Under the pieces are notes generated by a model. It made no database searches. It had not been told where the DNA came from and was given only the letters and a program-made list of their open reading frames with translations. The translations under genes were made by a program, and so were the position numbers. Positions 1-9,140 of a stretch of 34,511 nucleotides of DNA are shown in pieces (the first letter of the stretch is position 1; every line of letters starts with the position of its first letter). Source of the DNA: an uncultured Shimia sp. (GTDB lineage: Bacteria; Pseudomonadota; Alphaproteobacteria; Rhodobacterales; Rhodobacteraceae); contig NZ_CAJXIV010000035.1 of assembly GCF_913054185.1 (NCBI RefSeq), forward strand, positions 1-34,511. Reading direction: 5' to 3'.

Positions 1-30
1 AGACGCAATACCGACGTGATTTTTGCGGCT

Positions 31-726
31 TCAAACGCCAAGGTGCCGTGCCAGTTTTGTCGGCTCCGACGCCACCTCGGCACGGGTCATAACTCCGCGC
101 ATCCGCCCGTTTTCCAACAGCGCCACATGGTCTCCTAACTCCGTTATGGCGTCCAGTCTCTGCTCCACCAACACCACGGCCACTCCCTGATCCCGCATCT
201 GCGCCGTGGCATCGCGGATGGCCGTTATCATCGAGGGTTGCAGCCCCTCTGTCGGCTCATCCAACAACAACACTTTGGGCCGCAAACACATGGCCCGCCC
301 CATAGCCAACATCTGTTGTTCACCACCGCTCAACGTTTTCGCGCGTTGCCTGTATCGTTCGTTAAGCCTCGGAAAAAGCGCCAAAACTTCCTCCAGAACC
401 TGGGTATCCTTACCATTTGTCAAGCGCCCGACTTCCAGGTTTTCCGCAACCGACATCTCTCCAAACAAACGGCGCCCTTGCGGCACGTAGCCAATCCCCG
501 CGCGTGGCACCTTGTGGGGTGGAAGATCTGATAACACAGTGCCTTGCCAAGTGACTTGACCAGCCATCAACGGCAGCAACCCCATGATTGTTTTTACGAT
601 TGTTGTTTTTCCGGCTCCATTGCGTCCCGCAAGACAAAGAATTTCCCCTGCCGTGGCATCAAACGAGACCTCACGCAACACCTGCGCTCGCCCATAGCCA
701 GACGAGACCCCTTCAAGCCGCAGCAT
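31..726 (-). CDS. Liv-type ABC transporter ATP-binding protein (LivF-like), cluster 1
   Basis: This is a cytoplasmic ATPase of a branched-chain-amino-acid-type (HAAT family) importer, 231 aa, which is normal for LivF. A Walker A (GRNGAGKTT), an ABC signature (LSGGEQQ) and a Walker B (VLLLDEPTEGL) are all present, so it should hydrolyse ATP. I start it at the ATG whose first residues are MLRLEGV. The open frame continues 28 codons upstream, but that part lies inside the preceding ATPase gene. The chosen start overlaps livG by 14 bp. It is the last gene of a five-gene operon (binding protein, LivH, LivM, LivG, LivF). The true substrate cannot be read from an ATPase; the nearby hyuAB genes hint at an amide or cyclic ureide, which is inference. 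Confidence 0.9.
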   Translation of the reverse strand: MLRLEGVSSGYGRAQVLREVSFDATAGEILCLAGRNGAGKTTIVKTIMGLLPLMAGQVTWQGTVLSDLPPHKVPRAGIGYVPQGRRLFGEMSVAENLEVGRLTNGKDTQVLEEVLALFPRLNERYRQRAKTLSGGEQQMLAMGRAMCLRPKVLLLDEPTEGLQPSMITAIRDATAQMRDQGVAVVLVEQRLDAITELGDHVALLENGRMRGVMTRAEVASEPTKLARHLGV

Positions 727-1435
727 CGCCACCCCCAAGGTACGCCGCCTGCACCGCAGCATTGGCTTTGACGTCGTCTGGAATGCCTTCAAACAGAACC
801 TTGCCTGCATCCAAAACAGTCACGAAATCAGCGACTTGCATGACCACGTCCATATTATGTTCGATCAACAAAACTGTGGTTGATCCGGCCAACTCCAGGA
901 TCAGTTGATTGAATGCGGCGACCTCACTATCCGCCAACCCTTGCGTCGGTTCGTCCAAAATCAACAACTTCGGCGCCTGAGCCAACCCCATTGCGATTTC
1001 AAGTAACCGCTGATGCCCATAACTCAAGTCTCCAGCCTCTTCGAAGCGGTGATCGATAAGGCCCACGCGCTCCAAAGATGCGCTTACGGCATTTTCCATA
1101 TCTGACCTCCCTGACAAGGTCCGTCGTGCAGCCAAAGCCACGTTTTCCCATACGCTCAGGTTCGGAAAAACCGATGTGATTTGAAAGGTATAGCCCATAC
1201 CCGCCGAAATGCGTTTATGGGCAGGCCAGGCAGTCACATCGCGACCATCAAAGATTACAGTGCCAGCCGAAGGTGCAATGCGCCCGCTCAACATCCCAAC
1301 AAGTGTGGTTTTGCCAGCGCCATTGGGTCCAATCAAGGCGCGCACCTGACCTTCAGGAATTTCAAGCGTCACGTCCTCTACAGCCAACAGGCCGTTGAAT
1401 TGTTTGGTTAGCCCCTGTGCAGATAACAAACTCAC
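713..1435 (-). CDS. Liv-type ABC transporter ATP-binding protein (LivG-like), cluster 1
   Basis: This is the second cytoplasmic ATPase of the importer, about 240 aa. It has Walker A (GPNGAGKTT), a signature in the SYGHQ form common in LivG proteins, and Walker B (LLILDEPTQGL). The C-terminal extension ending in YLGGGDAAA is the LivG-type tail. I prefer a GTG start at 1435: GTGA overlaps the TGA stop of livM by 4 bp, and GGAAG lies 8 bases upstream. A TTG at 1450 is a possible longer start. LivG and LivF normally form a heterodimer beneath the LivH/LivM permease. Confidence 0.88.
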   Translation of the reverse strand: MSLLSAQGLTKQFNGLLAVEDVTLEIPEGQVRALIGPNGAGKTTLVGMLSGRIAPSAGTVIFDGRDVTAWPAHKRISAGMGYTFQITSVFPNLSVWENVALAARRTLSGRSDMENAVSASLERVGLIDHRFEEAGDLSYGHQRLLEIAMGLAQAPKLLILDEPTQGLADSEVAAFNQLILELAGSTTVLLIEHNMDVVMQVADFVTVLDAGKVLFEGIPDDVKANAAVQAAYLGGGDAAA

Positions 1436-2379
1436 GGCAGCCACTTCCAAAACCGGCGTCGCATTTCTCCCAACAGCCCCTGAGGCGCAAAAAGCGTGAG
1501 GACAACCAACACAACCCCAGCGATCAGCATATAGGCGGTGGTTACGCCAGAGCTGAGATCAATAAGGTAGAACATGAATGCGGTGCCAACCAATGGGCCA
1601 AGCACGGTTCCGGCGCCGCCCAAAAGCACCCAAAGCAAGGGGAATATCGAATACTGGACCGATGCAAATGACGCCCCCACATACCCAAACAGCAGCCCAT
1701 AGGCGGCGCCTGACAAGGCGGACAACGTGGCGGACAAAACAATCGCCGCAAACTTATACTTCGCCACGTCGTAGCCGAGCATCCGCGCCCGTTCTTCATT
1801 TTCACGAATGGCGACAAGGACTTTCCCAAACCGAGACTTGACCACGGAAAGGCACATCACAAATGACACGCAAAAAATTGCAAACGCGAAGAAATATCTA
1901 CTCTGGGGGTTCGAAAGATCGCGCCCTAGAAACACGCGATCTGCCTGCGCGATAACAAACCCTTCGTCTCCACGTGTATACGCGCCAAAATACAAAATCG
2001 TCAGATACCCGGCTTGGGCAAACATCAGGGTGACGATCATAAACGCCACCTCTTCCGTACGCAGCGCCAAGACTGCAACCAGACCACCAATCAGCGCGCC
2101 TAGAAAGACACCGACACCCAAGGCAAGCCCGGTGCCAGCACCAAACTGCGACATTGCAAGGCCCATCCCGTAGAGGCCAGCCGCAAAAAACAGAGCATGA
2201 CCCAAGCTTAGAAGACCCGTGTACCCAAACAACAAATTGAATCCAGCGGCATAGCTTGCCAAAACCATGATGCGGGCCAGGTTGCCGTGGTGATAGGCCG
2301 GCAGAACAAATTGCAAGGTGAACAGCGCAACCAATACACCACCGTGAAGCAGTAGCGATTTCCTCATGTCACCACTCAT
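1432..2379 (-). CDS. Liv-type ABC transporter permease (LivM-like), cluster 1
   Basis: This is an inner-membrane permease subunit of 315 aa, with about eight to ten hydrophobic segments from near residue 9 to the C-terminus. Two LivM-family signatures are visible: GLLSLGHALFFAAGLYG near residues 55-70, and a cytoplasmic EAA-like loop around ENEERARMLGYDVAKYK that would dock on the ATPases. The ATG start forms an ATGA overlap with the stop of livH; an in-frame Met four codons later is the only near alternative. It should pair with LivH to form the translocation path. Family assignment is firm, substrate unknown. Confidence 0.9.
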   Translation of the reverse strand: MSGDMRKSLLLHGGVLVALFTLQFVLPAYHHGNLARIMVLASYAAGFNLLFGYTGLLSLGHALFFAAGLYGMGLAMSQFGAGTGLALGVGVFLGALIGGLVAVLALRTEEVAFMIVTLMFAQAGYLTILYFGAYTRGDEGFVIAQADRVFLGRDLSNPQSRYFFAFAIFCVSFVMCLSVVKSRFGKVLVAIRENEERARMLGYDVAKYKFAAIVLSATLSALSGAAYGLLFGYVGASFASVQYSIFPLLWVLLGGAGTVLGPLVGTAFMFYLIDLSSGVTTAYMLIAGVVLVVLTLFAPQGLLGEMRRRFWKWLP

Positions 2380-3302
2380 GTCCGCTTTGCTCCGAATAGT
2401 CCTTGCGGACGGAACACCAACACCATCGCGACCACCAACGTGGCGAGAATTTTTGCCAAGGTTGGGGAGAAGAAAACCGAAATAATACCGTCGGATAACC
2501 CAATGAGAAGTGCCGCCAACACGGTGCCCGGCAAGCTGCCCAAACCACCAATGATCACCACAATAAAACTTAACAACAACGGATCTGCGCCCATCAGGTA
2601 GTGCGCTTGCTGAATCGGCACAATCAGCACGGCCGCCAACGCCGCCATGGCCGCTCCAAGCCCAAACACAACGGCGTAAATTCGCTCCACAGGAATGCCA
2701 AAGGCCAGCGCCATGTCGCGATCTTGCTCCGTCGCACGCATCAAAAGGCCCAGCTTGCTACGCGTCATCAGTAGCCAAAGCCCCATCAAGACCACACTCG
2801 CAGCGCCGATAACGGCTAATTTGTAGCTGGTGATCGACAACCCCCACGGCCAATAGATCCCAGGTTCTCCGTTTACAAACTCAAACCACGGCAAAGCGAT
2901 GCGTGTGTTGAATGGAGGCGTTACCGGTCGCGCATCAGGTCCATATGTCATTAACGTAACTTGCTGTAAAATATACAAAATACCGATGGTCGCAACTATT
3001 GTTCGCTCGGGATCATAGTCAATCCGCTTTAGAATTGTCATGTCCGTGACCGCCGCCAACACGCCAACCAAAATGGGCACAACAATCAAGGCTGCGACAA
3101 AGCCGATGGCCGCGGAGCCGCCCACAATGTGTGTCACCCACCACGCCAACACCGCACCAAGCATAAAAAATTCGCCATGCGCCACGTTCACAACCCGCAT
3201 CACACCAAACACCAACGCCAGACCGGACGCGGTCAATGCCAATACCGCTGCGGTGACCGTGCCCTCCAAAGTGGCGAGCATCAAGTAAGGTCCAAAATCC
3301 AT
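2376..3302 (-). CDS. Liv-type ABC transporter permease (LivH-like), cluster 1
   Basis: This is the first permease subunit of the importer, 308 aa, almost entirely hydrophobic. The LivH hallmark FGVMRVVNVAHGEFFMLGA lies near residues 32-50, and a docking loop reads MRATEQDRDMALAFGIP. A glycine-rich stretch near the C-terminus (IVVIIGGLGSLPGT) is also typical. The start is an ATG 54 bases downstream of the binding-protein stop. That gap holds a GC-rich stem-loop, a common arrangement that keeps binding protein more abundant than permease. Confidence 0.9.
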   Translation of the reverse strand: MDFGPYLMLATLEGTVTAAVLALTASGLALVFGVMRVVNVAHGEFFMLGAVLAWWVTHIVGGSAAIGFVAALIVVPILVGVLAAVTDMTILKRIDYDPERTIVATIGILYILQQVTLMTYGPDARPVTPPFNTRIALPWFEFVNGEPGIYWPWGLSITSYKLAVIGAASVVLMGLWLLMTRSKLGLLMRATEQDRDMALAFGIPVERIYAVVFGLGAAMAALAAVLIVPIQQAHYLMGADPLLLSFIVVIIGGLGSLPGTVLAALLIGLSDGIISVFFSPTLAKILATLVVAMVLVFRPQGLFGAKRT

Positions 3303-3325
3303 CTACACCCCTGCCTCAATTCGGA

Positions 3326-3343
3326 CGCGGCTTGTGCGCCGCG
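3326..3343 (-). repeat. Intercistronic stem-loop between binding protein and LivH genes
   Basis: CGCGGC and GCCGCG form a perfect 6-bp stem around a 6-base loop in the 54-bp gap after the binding-protein stop codon. There is no T-tract, so it is more likely to protect the 3' end of the binding-protein message or cause partial termination than to be a full terminator. Confidence 0.45.
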
Positions 3344-3356
3344 CCCATGTTCACAC

Positions 3357-4661
3357 TCAGAGCGCTTGCGTGGTGTAATCCACCTCATCGGGATAGTACG
3401 TGTCTTCAATCGATGTGGTGTGCACCAGGAGCAATTTTCCATCCACCACCTTGGTGACGTATTGATGTCCAAACACCTGGTGAGTCTTGCCGTTGAAGAT
3501 TTTTGCCCCCTGCGGATGCGCGTTGGAATGCGGCATGTCGGTCATCGCCTCAACGGCTTCAATCAGCGCGGCGCGGTCCTTTGGCCCTTGGTAACCGGCA
3601 CTTTCCATCCCGGCTTTGACCACATGCAGTGTTTCCCAGCAGCCAAACATGTGGGCGTAGGTCGATGCATCTTTGGGATCACTGACTGAGGCGCCGTTGG
3701 CATCGACCCCAACACGCTCACGGAAGAAGGCGTCATATTCGGACTGATTGTCCTGTGCATACCGTGGGTTGCCTTCCCAGAAGTAGGTGCCATCAAGGAA
3801 CTCAAGCCCCGGGCTTCCAAGATCCACGGCTTCCAGACTGTCGATAAAGCCGAACATCTCAGGACGCTGCGGCCCAAAGAACTCACCCAGCTCTTTCACA
3901 AAGGTGAGAACCGCAGGACCAACCATCACGTGGTAAATAACTTCGGTGTCACGTGGGATTTTTGGGAAGTACTTGGTGAAAGACGTTTCAGTTGGCGGGA
4001 TTGCAATGTGCTCCAGCACTTCACCACCTTGCGCCTCAATCGCGGCGGTAAAGTAATCACGGTGATCATGCCCAAATGCAAAATCCGGGAATATCATCGT
4101 GATCTTCTTACCAAGATTATCCGCTACAAATGGTGCCATCGCCTGCACCTGGCTTTTCACATCAGTGATGCCCGGTTGCAGTGTGTAACGGTTCAACATG
4201 CCGCTTGCCACGTGATGCCCTTCGGATACCACAAAATATGGCAGCTTTAGCTCGCCAGCACGTGGCGCAGAGCCAATCACCACATGGGAGAACAACGTGC
4301 CAAAACCAATGTCGCAATTGTGCTGTGTGGCAAACTTCTCAACCACTTCCGCCCCGCGCTTTGGATCGGTCCCGTCATCCTCGGAGACAATCTCCAAGGG
4401 GCGTCCATTTATGCCCCCTTGTTCATTGATCAAAGCTGCCGCCGCCGATGTTGTGCGGTCATACCACCGCCCGTAAGCTGCGCCGATGCCGGTCCGGTGC
4501 ACCTGGAACCCAACTTTGATTGGCTCAGATGTCTGCGCGCCGGCGTATCTCGCCCAAAGCGGCAATGCCGCGGCGGCGCCCCCGCCAAGCGCCAAAGTTT
4601 TGAGCGCGTCACGGCGTGTCGGTTGCGCGCCTGTTACTGGTACGGTCTTGAATTTGGTCAT
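3357..4661 (-). CDS. Periplasmic substrate-binding protein of Liv-type ABC transporter, probable Tat substrate
   Basis: This is the periplasmic binding protein of cluster 1, 434 aa, of the type I fold used by LivK/UrtA-like receptors. I start it at the ATG giving MTKFKTV because AGGGGG sits about 8 bases upstream; a GTG 7 codons earlier is less likely. The N-terminus carries TRRDALKTLALGGG followed by a hydrophobic Ala/Leu stretch and AGAQ, a twin-arginine signal, so it is probably exported folded. The mature part opens with IKVGFQVHRTGIGAAYG, the usual first beta strand and ligand loop. It is first in the operon and its mRNA may be stabilised by the following stem-loop. Ligand is unknown. 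The 107-bp gap upstream should contain the operon promoter, but I see no convincing -35/-10 pair there. Confidence 0.88.
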   Translation of the reverse strand: MTKFKTVPVTGAQPTRRDALKTLALGGGAAAALPLWARYAGAQTSEPIKVGFQVHRTGIGAAYGRWYDRTTSAAAALINEQGGINGRPLEIVSEDDGTDPKRGAEVVEKFATQHNCDIGFGTLFSHVVIGSAPRAGELKLPYFVVSEGHHVASGMLNRYTLQPGITDVKSQVQAMAPFVADNLGKKITMIFPDFAFGHDHRDYFTAAIEAQGGEVLEHIAIPPTETSFTKYFPKIPRDTEVIYHVMVGPAVLTFVKELGEFFGPQRPEMFGFIDSLEAVDLGSPGLEFLDGTYFWEGNPRYAQDNQSEYDAFFRERVGVDANGASVSDPKDASTYAHMFGCWETLHVVKAGMESAGYQGPKDRAALIEAVEAMTDMPHSNAHPQGAKIFNGKTHQVFGHQYVTKVVDGKLLLVHTTSIEDTYYPDEVDYTTQAL

Positions 4662-4768
4662 CACTTTACCCCCTGTGTCCACATGGTCTGTGACCGAAAA
4701 TTCCGTTACTCTTCACACTTGTTAGAGTGCGAATGAATGACGGTTCTGTCTAGAGGGCGCGTGTTGTG

Positions 4769-6202
4769 TCAGAAGCCGCGCGGTGATGCAAGCAGCCAAA
4801 GTCCAAAAAAGGTGTAGCATATCATAAAGATAGCAAGAGGCACTTGAGACAGTAACGCGGCCCGCCCAGATCCGAAGTGCCGCACGGCCACCGCATGCGC
4901 GAGTAAAACCGCCACAATATGGCCAACCACAACTCCACTTGCCTGACACAACCAAAGCACCCGCACACTGTCCTGTGAATTAAAAAATCCGGTTGTCACA
5001 TATACCTGCCCAAGACCAAGAAAGTCCTCTCCCGTGGCCCATGGATCTGTAGCTGCAATTAGCGCGTATTGTGCCTCCACGAGGAAACTCGTGAAGTAAT
5101 GTGCAAAATGATAGCCAAGCGCGATCGGCAGCACAGTTGGCGCAAACAGACAAAACGCGCATCCCAATCCTACGCCTGTGATCCGCCCAAGCTTCAACCC
5201 CAACCAGAGAGTTCCTGCGAAGACGGAAACAAGTAACAGATTGCTTGCTACCAATCCCCCCAGAGTTTGCCAAACAACGGCTGAGCGTCCGGGAAACTCC
5301 AATGGATTCAAGCCAAGTTGCGCCAGCCACCAAAACGTTTCGTTCACCCCATCAAAGCTGCCGCTGCCGAGCACCAAGAGGCACAATAGAGCCATGCCAA
5401 ACGGCACAGCTTGCCCGTGCAAAATCTGCCATCCCCAAAGCCCGGCCGCATTGCGCTTTGAAACACGACCAAATGGAGCCAGCTGAGCATAAAGGCGCAT
5501 GACCATGCCAATGCCCTCGGCGCGAAGCTGCCAACGCGGCCCCAAAAGGACCATGCCGAGGAAGTGTATGCCCCAGTAGACCGTCACCACGCGCGCCAAA
5601 CGTGCTGGGTCTGACGGAGCCGTATCTGCAAGCAGAAAAGCAACAAACATAACGAACGACAAGATGCCTAGGACATGCCCAAACTGACGTGGAAACCGAA
5701 ACATCGGCTGGTGACCCAAGAAGAAACGCACCAGCCACACCAGTCCTGACCAGGGATTGATCCAGCGCCAAAGGTCGCCAAGCAATCCTTGTAAAAACAC
5801 CAACCCAACCCACCAAACTGTCCAGATTGTCAGTGGCATGGGATTGGCCAAAGGGTCTCGCGGACCTTCCAAACCTATGTAGACCAGCCAAAACAGGAAC
5901 AAACTGGACAGCAGGCTGGTGATCTTGGGCAGAACCCGCGCGTGACTGCGCCATAAACTCGCAGGACGGAACAACTTTTCCACAGCGGTGTCAGGCACAA
6001 ACACCAACATCGCAACCGTCAATGCCACCGCCAAGACACCTGATGCGATGTACATGTCTGTTGGCAACAGCAGAACAAATCCACCTTCGGACGTGTGCGC
6101 CTGCGCCTGACCTGAGATCATTGTTACACTTGCAAACACAGGCGCGGCGGCAATGAACCGGTGCTTGAAGGTGTGGTGTGAGTGAGACATCGTGGTGATC
6201 AT
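4769..6202 (-). CDS. Polytopic membrane protein of unknown function
   Basis: I cannot assign a function. The protein is about 477 aa with a signal-like N-terminus ending in GQAQAHTSEGGFVLLLPTD and roughly eleven hydrophobic segments. The sequence after the signal resembles bacterial membrane proteins that databases sometimes label fenitrothion hydrolase-like; I recall this and it is not proof of activity. Histidines cluster in or near late helices (GYHFAHYFTSF, GHIVAVLLAHAVAVRHF), which could bind a metal or heme. The open frame extends far upstream, but across the divergent gene, so I use the ATG at 6202; an ATG four codons later (MSHSHH) is equally possible. Neither has a clear Shine-Dalgarno. 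Only 28 bases separate it from the divergent PCuAC-like gene, which suggests coupled expression. Confidence 0.7.
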   Translation of the reverse strand: MITTMSHSHHTFKHRFIAAAPVFASVTMISGQAQAHTSEGGFVLLLPTDMYIASGVLAVALTVAMLVFVPDTAVEKLFRPASLWRSHARVLPKITSLLSSLFLFWLVYIGLEGPRDPLANPMPLTIWTVWWVGLVFLQGLLGDLWRWINPWSGLVWLVRFFLGHQPMFRFPRQFGHVLGILSFVMFVAFLLADTAPSDPARLARVVTVYWGIHFLGMVLLGPRWQLRAEGIGMVMRLYAQLAPFGRVSKRNAAGLWGWQILHGQAVPFGMALLCLLVLGSGSFDGVNETFWWLAQLGLNPLEFPGRSAVVWQTLGGLVASNLLLVSVFAGTLWLGLKLGRITGVGLGCAFCLFAPTVLPIALGYHFAHYFTSFLVEAQYALIAATDPWATGEDFLGLGQVYVTTGFFNSQDSVRVLWLCQASGVVVGHIVAVLLAHAVAVRHFGSGRAALLSQVPLAIFMICYTFFGLWLLASPRGF

Positions 6203-6230
6203 TTGGCGACTATAGCGACGGGTTATTGAG

Positions 6231-7016
6231 ATGAAAGCGCGAAAGGTTTTGGGAGTTCTACTACTTGTTGGCATGGTTTCTGCGGGCGGATACACGGTTC
6301 TGAAACCCAAGCAACCTCCCCAAATTTTGCTTACCAATGCCACTGCGGCCCCGCTTGACACGGGTGAAAAACAACTGGCAGTTTTTGTGTCCATTGAGAA
6401 CTCCGGCCCACCAGACACACTTCTCTTTGCAAGTGCACCGGACGCGAAATCTACAGAATTTAGCGAAACTTTTGGGCCTCTGGCGCTCCCTTCTAGCAGC
6501 ACGCCGGCGCTCGCCGCTGACGGGGTCTTTGTTAAACTACATGGCGTCAACGGCCCTCTGGATGACGGCCGCACCCTCCCAATTTCACTGACCTTCGCAA
6601 CAGCTGGAACACTCACAACACGCGCCCGCATTGTTGCCCCCCGCAATCAAGGCGAGGCGGCCACCTACGGTCTTTTTGGCATTGGTGATATTTGCCAAGT
6701 GGGCGATGGAGAACCTGCGCCGCACATTGAACTTGAAGCCACCAAAATCGAAACTGGCTGGAAAATCGACATCCTTTCCGATGACTTCGAGTTCACACCT
6801 GAGCTTGTTGATGGCCCACATGTTCCAGGCACTGGCCACGGCCATCTTTATGTTAACGGTTTGAAGCTTGGTCGGCTCTATGCCGCGTCCACCTCGATCG
6901 GCCACTTACCATTTGGTCAGCACGAGATTCGCGTGACGTTATCGACCAATGACCATCGCGCCTACGTCGTAAGTGACATCCCAGTCACCGCTTCGATTCG
7001 AATTCGCAGCGATTGA
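6231..7016 (+). CDS. Exported two-domain protein: PCuAC-like domain plus GHGH domain
   Basis: The 261-aa product starts with MKARK and a hydrophobic segment (LGVLLLVGMVSAGGYTVL), a signal peptide or membrane anchor. Residues about 32-140 resemble the PCuAC (DUF461) copper-chaperone fold: the AVFVSIENSG strand, a DTLLFASAP turn and a GPLDDGRTLPISLTFATAG strand follow the family order. The copper-binding His and Met residues expected between these blocks are missing. Residues about 165-255 form a second beta-rich domain with HVPGTGHGHLYVNG and GQHEIRVTL, then NDH. Its histidines could bind metal. It is probably periplasmic. The divergent membrane protein begins 28 bases away, so a joint envelope role is likely but unproven. 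The ATG start is supported by the signal sequence; the ribosome site is weak. Confidence 0.7.
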   Translation: MKARKVLGVLLLVGMVSAGGYTVLKPKQPPQILLTNATAAPLDTGEKQLAVFVSIENSGPPDTLLFASAPDAKSTEFSETFGPLALPSSSTPALAADGVFVKLHGVNGPLDDGRTLPISLTFATAGTLTTRARIVAPRNQGEAATYGLFGIGDICQVGDGEPAPHIELEATKIETGWKIDILSDDFEFTPELVDGPHVPGTGHGHLYVNGLKLGRLYAASTSIGHLPFGQHEIRVTLSTNDHRAYVVSDIPVTASIRIRSD

Positions 7017-7076
7017 CAGACAAATGTCCATGCCATCATCATTTGCGTGCAAATGGATTTGCATGGAGGATCGTGG

Positions 7077-9140
7077 TTGGCCGACTCAGAAGACACGCAA
7101 GCAGGCACCATTGTGGGCGTCGATGTCGGCGGCACATTCACTGACTTGGTGGCGCTGAGCCCGCGCGGGTTGCGTCTCGCCAAAGTACCCAGCACAATCG
7201 ATAACCAATCCAATGGCGTCTTGAGAGCCCTCGATGCTGCTGAATGTGACATTGCCGCGCTGGACCTCATCGTGCATGGCACAACCACCACCACCAATGC
7301 CGTCTTGGAACGCAAACTTGCCCGCACCGGCTTGATCACCACACAAGGGTTTCGTGACATCTTGGAACTGGGCCGTCGAACACGGCCACAGGCTTACGGG
7401 ATGTTCGGCGAATTCAAGCCACTTATTCCGCGGGATCTCCGCCTCGAAGTGCCCGAAAGGATGGACTGTGACGGCAACATTCTGACACGTCTAGATCATG
7501 GTGCGGTGGCGAACGCAGCCAGATCCCTTTTGGATCACGGATGTGAAGCCGTGGTTGTTCACTTCCTGCACGCCTATGCAAACCCAATACATGAGCAACA
7601 AGCTGTAGAAATTGTTCAATCGATTTGGCCAAACAACTACATAACGGCAGGGCACGCGCTGCTTTCCGAGAACCGCGAATATGAGCGAGGTGTCACAGCA
7701 GCAGTGAATGCGTCTGTTCAGCCTGTTCTAAGCAAATACGTGGAAAAGTTGCTTCAGACCCTGACAGACCAAGGGTACAAACGTGACCTGCTTATCATGA
7801 ACGGCAACGGCGGCATGGTCCGCGCCCAAAACGTGGCCAAAGAAGCAGCAAAAACCGTGATGTCTGGACCGGCCTCCGGTGTCATGGCTGCTGCATTCAC
7901 CGGACGCATGTGCAATGAACCAAATCTGATCACCTACGATATGGGCGGCACCTCTACTGACGTTGCCTTGATCCGCGGCTCCACACCGTCGGTCTCAAAC
8001 GAGATCGAAGTGGAATACGGCATGCCAATTCACGTGCCCATGGTCGATGTCCGCACCGTGGGTGCAGGCGGTGGATCAATTGCGCGAATCAATTCTGGTG
8101 GCCTGCTTGAAGTGGGACCTGAAAGTGCAGGCGCATCTCCAGGCCCCATATGTTATGATCGCGGCGGCACAGAGCCTACCATCTCAGACGCCAACTTTCT
8201 CCTCGGGAGGTTACGGCCACCCAACTTTTCCGAGACCGCCGAAACCGAGGTTTCGCGCAATGTACGTGGCGTCATTTCGGCGCGTCTGGCTTCAGCTCTA
8301 AACTGCTCTGCAGTTGAAGCCGCCGCTGCTGTTGTTCGCGTCGCAAATGCCAAAATGGCCGGAGCGATCCGAATGGTGTCTTTGTCTTTGGGGGCAGATC
8401 CACGAGACTTTGCGCTGTTTGCCTTCGGAGGAGCCGGCCCCTTGCACGCCGCGGCATTGGCCCGAGAACTCGATATCCCACGGGTTGTCATTCCCGCCCG
8501 CCCGGGTCTTACAAACGCGTTAGGCTGTGTGGTCGCAGATCTTCGACATGACTTTGTCCGCACCCTCAACGCCTCCTTGGGCACGCTTGACCCCAATCAG
8601 ATCGGTTCCATATTCTCGGCTCAAATCGCCCAGGGAAAATCGATGGTTTTAAACGAAACCATCGCGCTGGATCGCGTTGAAAGTATTTTGTCACTCGATA
8701 TGCAATTCACTGGCCAAACACATCTTCTGCGCGTGCCTATCGACAATCCAGCCATAACAATTGCCGAATTGCAGGATCGGTTTGAACGGATTTACTTTGA
8801 GCGTTTTCACGTTGAACTCCCTAATATTCAGGCAACCGTGGTGAATGTGAATTGCTCGATTGTCGGCCACCGTCCCCCACTCGATCTCACTCAGCTGTTT
8901 GACCAAAAGAAACGCGCTACAAGCTTAAAGGACGCCCAATCCAGCACCAGACCAGTCTATTTCGGCAAAACTTGGATCGATACGCCAGTCTATTCGCGCG
9001 ATGGCTTGCCAGCGGACGCGTCATTGCAAGGCCCCGCCATTTTGGAACAAATGGACACAACAATCGTAATCCCGCCCGGAGATCGCGTGACAACGGACAC
9101 CGTTGGAAATCTAATTCTACACGTGCGAGGTGCTTTATGA
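7077..9140 (+). CDS. hyuA: Hydantoinase/oxoprolinase family protein, subunit A (HyuA-like)
   Basis: This ATP-dependent amidohydrolase subunit opens cyclic amides such as N-methylhydantoin or 5-oxoproline together with HyuB. It is about 687 aa, the usual length. The actin-fold ATPase blocks are intact: GVDVGGTFTDLV near the start, GTTTTTNAVLERKLA, NGNGGMVRAQNV, SGPASGVMAAA, YDMGGTSTDVALI and RPGLTNALGCVVADL. I choose a TTG start because GGAGGA lies 6 bases upstream. The ATG at 7053 and GTG at 7047 are in frame but lack a ribosome site. Its stop overlaps the hyuB start as ATGA, so the two are translationally coupled. No racemase or carbamoylase gene is in view. Exact substrate cannot be decided. 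Confidence 0.9.
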   Translation: MADSEDTQAGTIVGVDVGGTFTDLVALSPRGLRLAKVPSTIDNQSNGVLRALDAAECDIAALDLIVHGTTTTTNAVLERKLARTGLITTQGFRDILELGRRTRPQAYGMFGEFKPLIPRDLRLEVPERMDCDGNILTRLDHGAVANAARSLLDHGCEAVVVHFLHAYANPIHEQQAVEIVQSIWPNNYITAGHALLSENREYERGVTAAVNASVQPVLSKYVEKLLQTLTDQGYKRDLLIMNGNGGMVRAQNVAKEAAKTVMSGPASGVMAAAFTGRMCNEPNLITYDMGGTSTDVALIRGSTPSVSNEIEVEYGMPIHVPMVDVRTVGAGGGSIARINSGGLLEVGPESAGASPGPICYDRGGTEPTISDANFLLGRLRPPNFSETAETEVSRNVRGVISARLASALNCSAVEAAAAVVRVANAKMAGAIRMVSLSLGADPRDFALFAFGGAGPLHAAALARELDIPRVVIPARPGLTNALGCVVADLRHDFVRTLNASLGTLDPNQIGSIFSAQIAQGKSMVLNETIALDRVESILSLDMQFTGQTHLLRVPIDNPAITIAELQDRFERIYFERFHVELPNIQATVVNVNCSIVGHRPPLDLTQLFDQKKRATSLKDAQSSTRPVYFGKTWIDTPVYSRDGLPADASLQGPAILEQMDTTIVIPPGDRVTTDTVGNLILHVRGAL

